Below are positions 27,658-36,732 of a stretch of 64,000 nt of DNA, piece by piece (the stretch's first letter is position 1; every line of letters begins with the position of its first letter). This DNA is from Pseudomonas putida (GTDB taxonomy: Bacteria; Pseudomonadota; Gammaproteobacteria; Pseudomonadales; Pseudomonadaceae): NCBI RefSeq assembly GCF_009883635.2, contig NZ_CP026115.2, positions 5,208,001-5,272,000 on the forward strand. Direction: 5' to 3'. Both the position numbers and the translations under genes were made by a program. The notes under the pieces are model-generated. The model saw nothing but the letters and a program-made list of their open reading frames with translations. It was not told where the DNA came from and searched no databases.

Positions 27658-29262
27658 TCAGGGACTGCCCAGCATGTTGGCAACCTGAGCCTGCAACTGC
27701 TTGAGCTCGAACGGCTTGCAGATCAGCTGCATGCCCGGCGCGAGAAACCCTTCGCGCGCCATTGCCGTCTCGGCGTAGCCGGTGATGAACAGCACCGGAA
27801 GGTGCGGGCGGAGCGTGCGGGCAATTTCGGCCAGTTGCCGGCCATTCATGCCCGGCAGGCCAACGTCGCTGACCAGCAAGTCGATTGCCTGCGCTGAACG
27901 CAACAGCTGCAAGGCTTCGTTGGCGTTGCAGGCACTCAGGCAGGGATAACCCTCGTCTTGCAACGACTGGCGAAGCAGGTCACGGACATGGGGATCATCC
28001 TCGACCACCAGCACATGGCGGCCTTCGCTGGCAGGTGCTGGGTGCGGTCTGGAGGCCTGGGGCTGTTGTGGCTCAAGATGGCGTGGCAGGTAAAGGTCCA
28101 CCTGTGTGCCGTGGCCAATCTCGCTGAACAGCGCTACATGTCCGTGGGACTGCTTGCTGAAGCCGTAGACCATGGACAGGCCAAGGCCAATGCCCTGGCC
28201 TACCGGCTTGGTACTGAAGAAGGGCTCGAAGGCATGTTCCAGGGTGCTTTGCGACATGCCCTGGCCGTCATCGATGATGCGCAGGCAGGCGTACTCACCT
28301 GTCTCCAGCCCACCACCTGAGGGCCGCTGCGTGTCAATCTTCTGGTTGCGGGCTTCAATGCGCAACTTGCCCCCGTTGGGCATGGCCTCGCAGGCATTGA
28401 CCAACAGGTTGTTCACCGCTTCTTGCAATTGCGCGTCGTCCGCCTGCACTGCCCACAGGTCTGCGGGCAGGTCAAGGTGCAGGCTGACGCCTTGGCCCAG
28501 GATGGCTTCAAGGCGCTGCGGTTGCAGGAGCGCAAGCAAGTCGACGCGCTGACTGTGCAACGACTGCCTGGACGAAAACGCCAGCAGGCTATGGGTAAGC
28601 ACCGCAGCACGTGACACGGCTTGCTGGCCCCTGCGCAGGATTGCATCAAGGCCGTCACAGCGCCCGTTTTTGAGGCGCCGGTCGATCAGTTCGAAACTGC
28701 CCCCTATGCTCGTCAGCAGGTTGTTGAAGTCATGCGCCACACCGCCGGCCAGTTGGCCGATCGCTTCCATCTTGCGGGTTTGCTGCAGGGCGTGGTCGAT
28801 GATGTGTTGTTCCTCGCTACGCGCATCCAGTCGCTGCTGCAGGTCGAGCATATGGTCGCGCGCCAGGTATTGACGGCGCCGATTGCGCAACGCGGTCTGA
28901 GTCAGGTGCAGAAAGCTCCCATCGTCGAAAGGCAGGGCGAGCAGGGTCAGGTTACCTAAGGCAAGATTGGCCTTGGAAGGGCTGGCCGCAGGGGTGCGCG
29001 TCAACAGCAGGATGGGCAGGTCTGACCAGGGTGGCTGTTGATCGATGTAGCTTTTCAACAGGTCGGCGGCTTCGACTTCAAGGGCCTGCTCGGCGATGAT
29101 CGCCACGGCTGCACCTTCGATCAGGCAGGCCTGCAACCTGGCGATATCTTGCGCGCGCAAACAGTCGACACCGGCTGCCGCCAACAACGTCGATGCATTG
29201 TGGGCAAGTTGGTCCGGGGCCAGGATCACAGCACGTTCGTCCATCGACAACGAACTGGCCAA
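27658..29262 (-). CDS. Hybrid histidine kinase with degenerate N-terminal receiver
   Basis: A 534-residue soluble protein. Residues 1-130 resemble a receiver domain in layout but lack the phosphorylatable Asp (AIIAEQALEVEA). A coiled linker follows, then HisKA with His in GGVAHDFNNLL, HATPase (VNACEAMP, DDGQGM, GQGIGLGLSMVYGF), and a C-terminal receiver with VLVVEDD and Asp in LLVSDVGLPG. TTG 29262 is preferred as start because AGGAG stands seven bases upstream; ATG 29244 has no ribosome site. It is a paralogue in type of the convergent kinase at 25585. No DNA-binding partner is encoded nearby. Confidence 0.85.
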   Translation of the reverse strand: MASSLSMDERAVILAPDQLAHNASTLLAAAGVDCLRAQDIARLQACLIEGAAVAIIAEQALEVEAADLLKSYIDQQPPWSDLPILLLTRTPAASPSKANLALGNLTLLALPFDDGSFLHLTQTALRNRRRQYLARDHMLDLQQRLDARSEEQHIIDHALQQTRKMEAIGQLAGGVAHDFNNLLTSIGGSFELIDRRLKNGRCDGLDAILRRGQQAVSRAAVLTHSLLAFSSRQSLHSQRVDLLALLQPQRLEAILGQGVSLHLDLPADLWAVQADDAQLQEAVNNLLVNACEAMPNGGKLRIEARNQKIDTQRPSGGGLETGEYACLRIIDDGQGMSQSTLEHAFEPFFSTKPVGQGIGLGLSMVYGFSKQSHGHVALFSEIGHGTQVDLYLPRHLEPQQPQASRPHPAPASEGRHVLVVEDDPHVRDLLRQSLQDEGYPCLSACNANEALQLLRSAQAIDLLVSDVGLPGMNGRQLAEIARTLRPHLPVLFITGYAETAMAREGFLAPGMQLICKPFELKQLQAQVANMLGSP

Positions 29263-29355
29263 AGCGATTCTCCTGAAACGGTCGACAAGGTGCTTGCCGC
29301 CTTCTATGGTCCGATACCCACTGGACCACGGGCATTCGCCCGGGTTCAACGCAGA

Positions 29356-30411
29356 TTACAGCCCTTGTTGCAGGAAGGGATCGTCCGGGTTCTGCCGCTC
29401 CAGTTCAGCCAGCAGCACCTGAACGTTCTGCAACTGGCCGGACTCCTTCCAGTACTGGATCAGCAGCACCCGTGCCCGGCGATTGGCCGGCTGGCGGTTG
29501 AGCAAGGTTTCCAGCTGCTTCTGCGCGGCATCGGACTGATCCAGCTCGTGCAGGGTCACTGCCAACGTGTAGCGATAGTCGGCATTCTCCGGCTCCAGCT
29601 CCACCGCGCGCGACAAGGCCAGCAGGGCGTATTCGCGTTGGTCATGGCGGATCAGCCAGAGCCCCAGCTCGTATTGCAGGAACGCCGAGTCCGGGCGCAG
29701 TGCCAAGGCTTTGGCCAGCACCTGGCGGGATTGGTCATGGTGGCCTTGGCGTTCCAGCAAACGCACCTGGGTGGCCAGGGCGTCGAGGCCATCCGGGGCC
29801 ATGGCCAGGCTGCGCTGCAGGGCCGCAGCCGCCTGATCGTAATCATTCTCGTGCAGGTACAGGCGCGCCAGGTGCACCTGGGCCTCGGCGTCGTCGGGTT
29901 GTTTTTCCAGGGCCTGCTGGTATTGCTCCAGCGCGGTCTGCAACGGGCCGAAATACAGGCCGATGGCATCCGGGTCGAGGCCGAGCAGGGCATCCACGGC
30001 GGCAAAGCGCACGCTCTGCTCGTCATCGTCCAGCAACGGCCCCAGCACCAGGCTGCGCTGAGAGGGCGGCAGCAGCTTGCGAATGCTGGCAATGGCTGCG
30101 CGGCGCACCAGAGGATCATCGTTTTCCAGGTCCAGGCGGGCCAGCTTCAGTGCCTGCGGCGATGGGTAGTTGGGCAATTCGGCATACAGTGCGGCGCGGC
30201 GGATCGGTGTCAGGTCATCACGCTGCAGTTGTTGGTACAGCACCCGGGCGGCACCCGGCAAACCGTCATGTGCCTGGCGCAGCGCCTTGCCGTAGCTGTG
30301 GGGTGGCAGTACCGGTGGCGCGGGCTTGTCGTCCCGGCGCAGGAAAACGATGGCGAGCGTCACCAGGATCAGCAGCAGTACGGCGATCAGGTAGCGGTGG
30401 CGTCTGGGCAT
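29356..30411 (-). CDS. Membrane-anchored HEAT/TPR repeat protein
   Basis: A 351-residue protein. A single N-terminal membrane anchor (YLIAVLLLILVTLAIVFL, about residues 6-23) is followed by a HEAT-like segment (DDPLVRRAAIASIRKLL and SVRFAAVDALLGL). At least five TPR units come next (for instance AEAQVHLARLYLHENDYDQA). The repeats should face the periplasm. Such proteins scaffold complexes, often in cytochrome maturation or envelope assembly; no specific partner is evident. ATG 30411 was chosen because it places the anchor at the N-terminus. It lies 93 bases upstream of the kinase start and downstream of the oprN terminator. Confidence 0.75.
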   Translation of the reverse strand: MPRRHRYLIAVLLLILVTLAIVFLRRDDKPAPPVLPPHSYGKALRQAHDGLPGAARVLYQQLQRDDLTPIRRAALYAELPNYPSPQALKLARLDLENDDPLVRRAAIASIRKLLPPSQRSLVLGPLLDDDEQSVRFAAVDALLGLDPDAIGLYFGPLQTALEQYQQALEKQPDDAEAQVHLARLYLHENDYDQAAAALQRSLAMAPDGLDALATQVRLLERQGHHDQSRQVLAKALALRPDSAFLQYELGLWLIRHDQREYALLALSRAVELEPENADYRYTLAVTLHELDQSDAAQKQLETLLNRQPANRRARVLLIQYWKESGQLQNVQVLLAELERQNPDDPFLQQGL

Positions 30412-30497
30412 CGGGCGCTGCGGTCCATGGCGGTGGGAAGGCAGAGCTTGGGGCAGAATGCCTTGGGCTGCAAGCCGCGGGGTCGCCAAGGGACCAT

Positions 30498-30529
30498 AAA
30501 AAAGCCCCGCAGACCAAGGCCTGCGGGGC
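30498..30529 (-). terminator. Rho-independent terminator of mexEF-oprN
   Basis: GCCCCGCAG (30504-30512) and CTGCGGGGC (30521-30529) form a 9-bp GC stem. On the minus strand this is followed by six T residues (30498-30503). It lies 50 bases after the oprN stop, inside the gap before the TPR gene. Confidence 0.9.
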
Positions 30530-30578
30530 AAACGGTTGGGGGAGGAACCAACCAAAGGAGTCGTTGAAACGGGGCGGA

Positions 30579-31997
30579 TCAGCGTGCGCTGGCGACGGTC
30601 TCCGGCTGCCAGCCACCGCCGAGTGCCTTGTAGATCGAGACGATGCCGCGGTACAGCTCGACCTCGCCCTGGGCCTGGGCGTCTTCGGCGCTCAGGCGTT
30701 CGCGCTCGGCATCGAGCAGCACCAGGTAGTCCACCGTGCCTTCGCGGTAACGCACCGAGGCCAGGTCGGCCGCCTTGCGGCTGGCCTCGCTCTGGCGCAT
30801 CAGCGATAACAGCCGCTGCTGGGTCTTGTCGTAGTCGCTGAAGGCGTTGGCCGACTCTTCAAGGGCCAGCAGCACCTGCTGTTCATAGTTGGCCAGGGCG
30901 CCTTCGGCGTCAGCCTTGGCACCGCGCAGGCGGGCCCGCACGCTGCCCAGGTCGAAAGCGGCCCAGGTGATGCTTGGCCCCAACGCCCAGGCATTGGCGG
31001 CGGAGGAACCTATCTGCGAGCCACGGGCGGCGGTAAAGCCGAGGAAGCCGCTGAGGCTCACCCGCGGGAACAGGTCGGCGGTGGCCACGCCAACATTGGC
31101 GGTGGCGGCGGCCAGTTGGCGCTCGGCGCTGCGGATATCCGGGCGGCGGCGCAGCAGCTCGCCCGGGTCGCCCACCGGCAAGGCCTTGGCGATGGCCGGC
31201 AAGGCCTTGGGCGCCAGGTCGACGCTCAGCGCGTCCGGGCGCTGGCCGAGCAGGGTGGCGATACGGTGCCGCGCCCGGGCCTGTTCGGCCTGCAGCTGCG
31301 GCACAGTGGCCTCGACACCCGCCAGGCGGGCATCGGCACGGACAACGTCGAGATCGTTGCCAACCCCGGCGTCGCGCAGGGTCACGGTGATGCTGCGTGA
31401 CTCCTGCTGGGTCTTGAGGTTGGCCACGGCGATCTTCTCGCGCAGTTGCGCCCCGCGCAGCTGGCCATAAGCGTCAACCAGTTCGGCGATCAGGCTGACC
31501 TGCAGTTGTTGCAGGTCGGCCTGGGCCACCGCTTCCTGGGCCTCGCTGGCCTCGATCTGGCGCTGGATACGGCCGAACAGGTCAAGTTCCCAGGCCATGT
31601 CCAGGCCCAGGTCGTAACGCTCCTGGTTGACCCGCTGGGTGGTCTGCCCGGGAACCTGGCCTTTGCCGATCTCGCTGCTGGCGCGGCTGGTGACCACCGG
31701 CAACTGGTCGTTGGCGACGTCATCGTGGATCGCCCGGGCAGCCTTGAGCCGGGCGAAGGCCACGCGCAGGTCGCGGTTGCCGTCCAGCGATGCCTGCACC
31801 AGCTGGTTCAGCACCGGGTCGTCGAACTGCTTCCACCACAGGCTCTCGAAGCGGCTGCGGTCGAGGGCCTTGGCCTGCACATCAGTGCTGTCGAATTGTG
31901 CGGGCTGGGTGTCCGGGGTCTTGTAGTCCGGGCCGACCGCGCAGGCCGCCAGGGCCAGCGCCAGCAGGCTCGGGGTCAACGGTTTAAGCAGGTTCAT
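30579..31997 (-). CDS. oprN: Outer-membrane efflux lipoprotein OprN
   Basis: A 472-residue TolC-like outer-membrane factor of the NodT family. The lipoprotein signal ends at LAAC (Cys19) followed by AVGPDYKTP, a hallmark of OprM/OprN proteins. Two outer-membrane efflux repeats are visible (QLPVVTSRASSEIG and FPRVSLSGFLGF). It forms the outer channel of the tripartite MexEF-OprN pump. The start overlaps the mexF stop (ATGA). A rho-independent terminator follows, closing the operon. Confidence 0.92.
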   Translation of the reverse strand: MNLLKPLTPSLLALALAACAVGPDYKTPDTQPAQFDSTDVQAKALDRSRFESLWWKQFDDPVLNQLVQASLDGNRDLRVAFARLKAARAIHDDVANDQLPVVTSRASSEIGKGQVPGQTTQRVNQERYDLGLDMAWELDLFGRIQRQIEASEAQEAVAQADLQQLQVSLIAELVDAYGQLRGAQLREKIAVANLKTQQESRSITVTLRDAGVGNDLDVVRADARLAGVEATVPQLQAEQARARHRIATLLGQRPDALSVDLAPKALPAIAKALPVGDPGELLRRRPDIRSAERQLAAATANVGVATADLFPRVSLSGFLGFTAARGSQIGSSAANAWALGPSITWAAFDLGSVRARLRGAKADAEGALANYEQQVLLALEESANAFSDYDKTQQRLLSLMRQSEASRKAADLASVRYREGTVDYLVLLDAERERLSAEDAQAQGEVELYRGIVSIYKALGGGWQPETVASAR

Positions 31998-34900
31998 GCG
32001 TGGTTCTCCAGCACGGCTGCGTGCTCGGCCTTGCGGGCCTGGCGACGCTCGACGAAGCGGCGGATCAGGAAGAAGAACACCGGGGTCAGGAACAGGCCGA
32101 ATACGGTCACGCCGATCATCCCCGAGAACACCGCCACACCCATGGCATGGCGCATTTCCGAGCCGGCACCGGAGCTGAACACCAGCGGCACCACGCCCAT
32201 GATGAAGGCGATCGAAGTCATCAGGATCGGCCGCAGGCGCAGGCGGCAGGCTTCCAGTACCGCCGCCAGCGGGTCGAGGCCCTTGGCCTGTTCGTCCTTG
32301 GCGAACTCGACGATCAGGATCGCGTTCTTGCACGCCAGGCCCACCAGTACGATCAGGCCGATCTGGGTGAAGATGTTGTTGTCGCCACCCGACACGATCA
32401 CCCCGGTGATGGCCGACAGCAGGGTCATCGGCACGATCAGGATCACCGCCAGTGGCAGGCTCCAGCTCTCGTACTGGGCCGCCAGCACCAGGAAGGCCAG
32501 CAGCACGCACAGCGGGAACACGAACAGCGCGGTGTTGCCCGAGAGGATCTGCTGGTAGGTCAGGTCGGTCCACTCGAAGGTCATGCCGTTGGGCAACTCT
32601 TGCTTGAGCAGCTTCTCGATCGCCGCCTCGGCCTGGCCGGAGCTGTAGCCTGGGGCTGCGGCACCGTTGATCTCGGCAGTGATGAAGCCGTTGTAATGCA
32701 TCACCCGGTCAGGCCCGGAGGTGTCGCTGACCTTGAGGAAGGTCGCCAGCGGGATCATCTCGCCTAGGTTGTTGCGCACCTTCAGCTGGCCGATCTGCTC
32801 GGCATCGAGGCGGAACTGCTGCTCGGCCTGGACGTTGACCTGGTAGGTGCGGCCAAAGCGGTTGAAGTCGTTGGTATACAGCGAGCCCAGGTAGACCTGC
32901 AGGGTGTCGAAGATGTCGGTGATCGCCACGCCGTGGGTCTTGGCCTTTTCCCGGTCGATGGCGGCATCGACCTGCGGCACGTTGACCTGGTAGCTGGTGA
33001 ACAGGCCCGCCAGTTCCGGCACGTTGTGGCTCTTGGCGATGATGTTCTGGGTTTCCTTGTACAGCGCTTCGTAGCCCAGGTTGCCGCGGTCCTCGATCTG
33101 CAGGCGGAAGCCGCCGATGGTGCCCAGGCCTTGTACCGGCGGAGGCGGGAAGATCGCGATGTAGGCGTCCTGGATGTCGGCGAACTTGGCGTTCAGCGCG
33201 GCGGCAATCGCCGCTGCCGACTGGCTCGGGTCCTTGCGCTCGTCGAACGGCTTGAGCGGGGTGAACACGATGCCGCTGTTCGGGCTGTTGGTGAAGCCGT
33301 TGATCGACAGGCCCGGGAAGGCCACCGAATCGGCCACGCCCGGCTGCTTCAGGGCGATCTCGCTCATGCGCTTGATCACCGCCTCGGTACGGTCGAGGCT
33401 GGCGGCGTCAGGCAGCTGGGCGAAGGCCACCAGGTACTGCTTGTCCTGCGCCGGCACAAAACCGGTCGGTGTGGACGAGAAGCCCAGGTAGGTCAGGCCC
33501 ATCAGCCCGGCATAGAGGAACAGGGCGATGCCGCTGGAGCGGATGACCCGGCGCACGCCGCCGACGTAGCTGTGGCTGGCACGGTCGAAGAAGCGGTTGA
33601 ACGGGGCGAACAGCCAGCTGCCCAGCAGCTTTTCCAGGAACCGCGAGAAACGGTCCTTGGGTGCGTGGTGGTCCTTGAGCAGCACGGCAGCCAGTGCCGG
33701 CGACAGGGTCAGCGAGTTGAATGCCGAGATCACCGTGGAAATGGCGATGGTCAGCGCGAACTGCTTGTAGAACTGCCCGGTAAGCCCGGAAATGAACGCA
33801 GCAGGCACGAACACCGCGCACAGTACCAGCGCCGTGGCGATGATCGGCCCGGTCACTTCGCTCATGGCTTTTTGCGTGGCTTCCAGCGGTTTCAGGCCCA
33901 GCCCGATATTGCGCTCGACGTTCTCCACCACGACGATGGCGTCGTCCACCACGATACCGATGGCCAACACCAGGCCGAACAACGACAAGGCGTTGAGCGA
34001 GAAGCCGAACAGGTGCATCACCGCAAAGGTACCGATCAGCGAGACCGGTACGGCCATCAATGGGATGATCGAGGCGCGCCAGGTCTGCAGGAACAGGATC
34101 ACCACCAGCACGACCAGGATCAGCGCTTCGAACAGCGTGTGCACAACCGCCTCGATGGAGCCGCGGACAAACACGGTCGGGTCATAGACGATGCTGTAGT
34201 CCATGCCTTCCGGGAAGTCCTTTTTCAGCTCGGCCATCTTCGCCCGCACTTCGTCGGAGATCTCGATGGCGTTGGAGCCCGGGCGCTGGAAGATCGGGAT
34301 GGCCACGGCCGGCTGGTTGTTCAGCAGCGAACGCAGGGCGTACTGGCTGGAACCGAGCTCGACCCGGGCGATGTCCTTCAGGCGCGTGATCTCGCCGTCC
34401 GCCCCAGCGCGGATGATGATGTTCTCGAACTCTTCCTCGTTGACCAGGCGGCCCTGGGTGTTGATCGACAGCTGGAAGCTGGTCGAACCGGGGGCGGGCG
34501 GGGCGCCCAGCTGGCCGGCGGCGACCTGGCGGTTCTGCTCGCGGATCGCGGCCACCACGTCGCTGGCGGTCAGGTTGCGCGACGCGGTCTTGTTCGGGTC
34601 GAGCCACACGCGCAGCGAGTAGTCGCCCATGCCGAACAGCTGCACGTCGCCGACGCCGCCCAGGCGCGCCAGCTCATCCTTGATGTTGAGGATGGCGTAG
34701 TTGGACAGGTAGAGCATGTCGTAGCGGTTGTCCGGCGAGGTCAGGTGCACGACCATGGTCAGGTCGGGCGAAGCCTTGTCGACGGTGATACCGATCCGGG
34801 TCACTTCCTCTGGCAGCTTGGGCTGGGTACGGGTGACGCGGTTCTGCACCTGCACCTGGGCGTTGTCCAGGTCGGTGCCCAGGGCGAAGGTGATGGTCAG

Positions 34901-35173
34901 GGTCAGCTTGCCGTCGGCGGTGGACTGCGAGGACATGTACAGCATGTTCTCGACACCGGTGATGGCCTGCTCCAGCGGCGCGGCGACGGTTTCACCGATC
35001 ACCTTGGGGTTGGCACCGGGGAAGTTGGCGCGCACCACCACGGTCGGCGGAACCACTTCGGGGTATTCGCTGATCGGCAGCTGGAACAGCGAGATCGAAC
35101 CCGCGATCAGCAGCACCAGCGACAGCACCGCGGCGAAGATCGGCCGGGTAATGAAGAATTTCGAAAAGTTCAT
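31994..35173 (-). CDS. mexF: RND efflux pump permease MexF
   Basis: A 1059-residue HAE1-family RND transporter with twelve membrane segments. The N-terminus MNFSKFFITRPIFAAVLSLV and the two periplasmic loops are typical. The proton-relay Asp pair is in GIVVDDAIVVVENVERN (TM4), and the second half repeats with KNAILIVEFAKD. MexF exports chloramphenicol, fluoroquinolones and related compounds in proton antiport, working with MexE and OprN. It is 12 bases downstream of mexE and overlaps oprN. All signature regions are intact. Confidence 0.94.
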   Translation of the reverse strand: MNFSKFFITRPIFAAVLSLVLLIAGSISLFQLPISEYPEVVPPTVVVRANFPGANPKVIGETVAAPLEQAITGVENMLYMSSQSTADGKLTLTITFALGTDLDNAQVQVQNRVTRTQPKLPEEVTRIGITVDKASPDLTMVVHLTSPDNRYDMLYLSNYAILNIKDELARLGGVGDVQLFGMGDYSLRVWLDPNKTASRNLTASDVVAAIREQNRQVAAGQLGAPPAPGSTSFQLSINTQGRLVNEEEFENIIIRAGADGEITRLKDIARVELGSSQYALRSLLNNQPAVAIPIFQRPGSNAIEISDEVRAKMAELKKDFPEGMDYSIVYDPTVFVRGSIEAVVHTLFEALILVVLVVILFLQTWRASIIPLMAVPVSLIGTFAVMHLFGFSLNALSLFGLVLAIGIVVDDAIVVVENVERNIGLGLKPLEATQKAMSEVTGPIIATALVLCAVFVPAAFISGLTGQFYKQFALTIAISTVISAFNSLTLSPALAAVLLKDHHAPKDRFSRFLEKLLGSWLFAPFNRFFDRASHSYVGGVRRVIRSSGIALFLYAGLMGLTYLGFSSTPTGFVPAQDKQYLVAFAQLPDAASLDRTEAVIKRMSEIALKQPGVADSVAFPGLSINGFTNSPNSGIVFTPLKPFDERKDPSQSAAAIAAALNAKFADIQDAYIAIFPPPPVQGLGTIGGFRLQIEDRGNLGYEALYKETQNIIAKSHNVPELAGLFTSYQVNVPQVDAAIDREKAKTHGVAITDIFDTLQVYLGSLYTNDFNRFGRTYQVNVQAEQQFRLDAEQIGQLKVRNNLGEMIPLATFLKVSDTSGPDRVMHYNGFITAEINGAAAPGYSSGQAEAAIEKLLKQELPNGMTFEWTDLTYQQILSGNTALFVFPLCVLLAFLVLAAQYESWSLPLAVILIVPMTLLSAITGVIVSGGDNNIFTQIGLIVLVGLACKNAILIVEFAKDEQAKGLDPLAAVLEACRLRLRPILMTSIAFIMGVVPLVFSSGAGSEMRHAMGVAVFSGMIGVTVFGLFLTPVFFFLIRRFVERRQARKAEHAAVLENHA

Positions 35174-35185
35174 CGGTGTGGTCCC

Positions 35186-36427
35186 TTAACCGCGTGGCGC
35201 CTGGGCGCTGGCGACTTTTTCGGTGGTGCCGGCCACTTTTGGCGCCGGGTTGCTGGCTTCGAGGGCCTGGCGCTGTTGGGCGAGGGCGGCGAGGGTCTGT
35301 TCACTGGCCATCGGGGTTTCTTCCGGGGTCACCGGCGAGCCAGGGCGCACGCGCTGCAGGCCCTTGACCACGATGCGATCGTCCTTGGCCAGGCCGCTGC
35401 GCACGATGCGCAGGCCTTCAAGCTTCGGCCCCAGTTCCACGGCGCGGTAGGCGGCCTTGTTGTCCTTGTCCATGACCAGCACGAACTTCTTGCCAAGGTC
35501 GGTGCCGACCGCCTCGTCGTTGATCAGCACGGCGTCGTACTGGGCGCTGCCGACCAGCTTCAGGCGGGCATACAGGCCTGGGGTGAACTGGCCGTCGCGG
35601 TTGTCGAACACGGCGCGACCACGGATGGTGCCGGTGCGCGGGTTGACCTGGTTGTCGACGAAGTTCATCTGGCCCAGGTGCGGGTTGCCGGTTTCGTTGG
35701 TCAGGCCCAGGTACACCGGGGTGCTCTGGCCGCGCTGGCCTTCACGCGCCAGCTGGGTGTACTTGAGGTACACGCGCTCGTCGGCGTCGAAGTAGGCGTA
35801 CACCTTGTCTGTGGAGACCACGCTGGTCAGCGGCGTGACATCGGCGGTGACGATGTTGCCAGCGGTGAATTCGGCGCGGCTGACGCGGCCGCTGATCGGC
35901 GCGGTGACGCGGGTGAAGCTGAGGTTCAGGCGGGCCAGGTCGAGCTGGGCCTGGATCGCATCGACCCCGGCGCGGGCTTCGGCGGCGGCGCTGCTGCGCG
36001 ACTCGGCAAGCTCGGCGGAAATGGCGTTGCTGTCACGCAGGCGCTCGCCACGGCGGGCTTCGTTGGCGCTGCGGATGGCGGTGGCCTTGGCCTGTTGCAA
36101 CTGGGCCTCAAGGCGGCGGACCTCTGCCTGGAACGGGCGCGGGTCGATCTGGAACAGCAGGTCGCCTTTCTTCACCTGGGCACCTTCGGTGAAGGCTACC
36201 AGGTCGATCTGGCCGGAGACCCGAGGGCGCACCTCGACGGTTTCCGGCGCTTCCAGGCGGCCGGTGAACTCGTCCCATTCGTTGATCGGCTGCTCGATGA
36301 CCTTGGCGACGCTGACCTTGGGCGCGGCGGGAGCCTGCACGGCGTCGGGGGTGCGGCCACAAGCGCTGAGCACCACCACTGCCAGGGCAGCGAGGGGGAA
36401 GCGCAAGGGTTTGAGTGAGTGATCCAT
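35186..36427 (-). CDS. mexE: RND efflux periplasmic adaptor MexE
   Basis: A 413-residue membrane-fusion lipoprotein. The lipobox LSAC has Cys23. A barrel-sandwich domain (RPRVSGQIDLVAF), a coiled-coil hairpin (about 95-170) and a beta-barrel region follow. It links MexF to OprN across the periplasm. ATG 36427 has GGAG six bases upstream and gives the signal peptide; the extra in-frame codons before it do not. This is the first gene of the operon. The usual activator gene mexT is not next to it, so regulation is presumably from elsewhere. Confidence 0.93.
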   Translation of the reverse strand: MDHSLKPLRFPLAALAVVVLSACGRTPDAVQAPAAPKVSVAKVIEQPINEWDEFTGRLEAPETVEVRPRVSGQIDLVAFTEGAQVKKGDLLFQIDPRPFQAEVRRLEAQLQQAKATAIRSANEARRGERLRDSNAISAELAESRSSAAAEARAGVDAIQAQLDLARLNLSFTRVTAPISGRVSRAEFTAGNIVTADVTPLTSVVSTDKVYAYFDADERVYLKYTQLAREGQRGQSTPVYLGLTNETGNPHLGQMNFVDNQVNPRTGTIRGRAVFDNRDGQFTPGLYARLKLVGSAQYDAVLINDEAVGTDLGKKFVLVMDKDNKAAYRAVELGPKLEGLRIVRSGLAKDDRIVVKGLQRVRPGSPVTPEETPMASEQTLAALAQQRQALEASNPAPKVAGTTEKVASAQAPRG

Positions 36428-36732
36428 GGAGAACTCCGCCAATGTATTAGTAGTGGGCGGAGTGTGAGTGTCTTGCGCGTGACGCACGAATCGAACGGAG
36501 CGAAAGCTATTATCACGCGCAATGATATGTCTGGATCAAACATCGATGGCGGGCATGTGACGGAGTCAGGAGGTAAGCTCTCTAAAGGCAGTACCGGCCT
36601 CTTCGCGGGGCAAGCCCGCTCCTACAGGATCTACACAGCATTCAAGACCTGTGCAGTACTTGTAGGAGCGGGCTTGTCCCGCGAAGAGGCCAGTGCAGAC
36701 ACCTCCGCACAGCAACTGAAATAGGCCCCACC
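36428..36732. other. Intergenic region upstream of mexE, with REP pair
   Basis: About 300 bases between the divergent mexE and MFS genes. The mexE-proximal 150 bases are AT-richer and should hold the efflux promoter; no convincing MexT box was found. The MFS-proximal part holds a pair of inverted REP elements. No ORF with a ribosome site was seen. Confidence 0.5.
36593..36693. repeat. REP pair in inverted orientation
   Basis: REP copies at 36593-36631 and 36661-36693 face each other with about 30 bases between, and share the GCGGG-CAAGCCCGCTCCTAC core with the pair at 9235-9328. Unusually, this pair lies between divergent genes, not at 3' ends. Confidence 0.85.

Noticed and set aside
32933-36418. 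1161-codon plus-strand frame opposite mexE/mexF
   Set aside because: Composition is His/Gln/Gly/Arg-rich without domains; it is an antisense shadow of the efflux genes.
36428-36592. MexT binding site upstream of mexE
   Set aside because: An ATC...GAT pair near 36533-36545 has the wrong spacing for the described motif.
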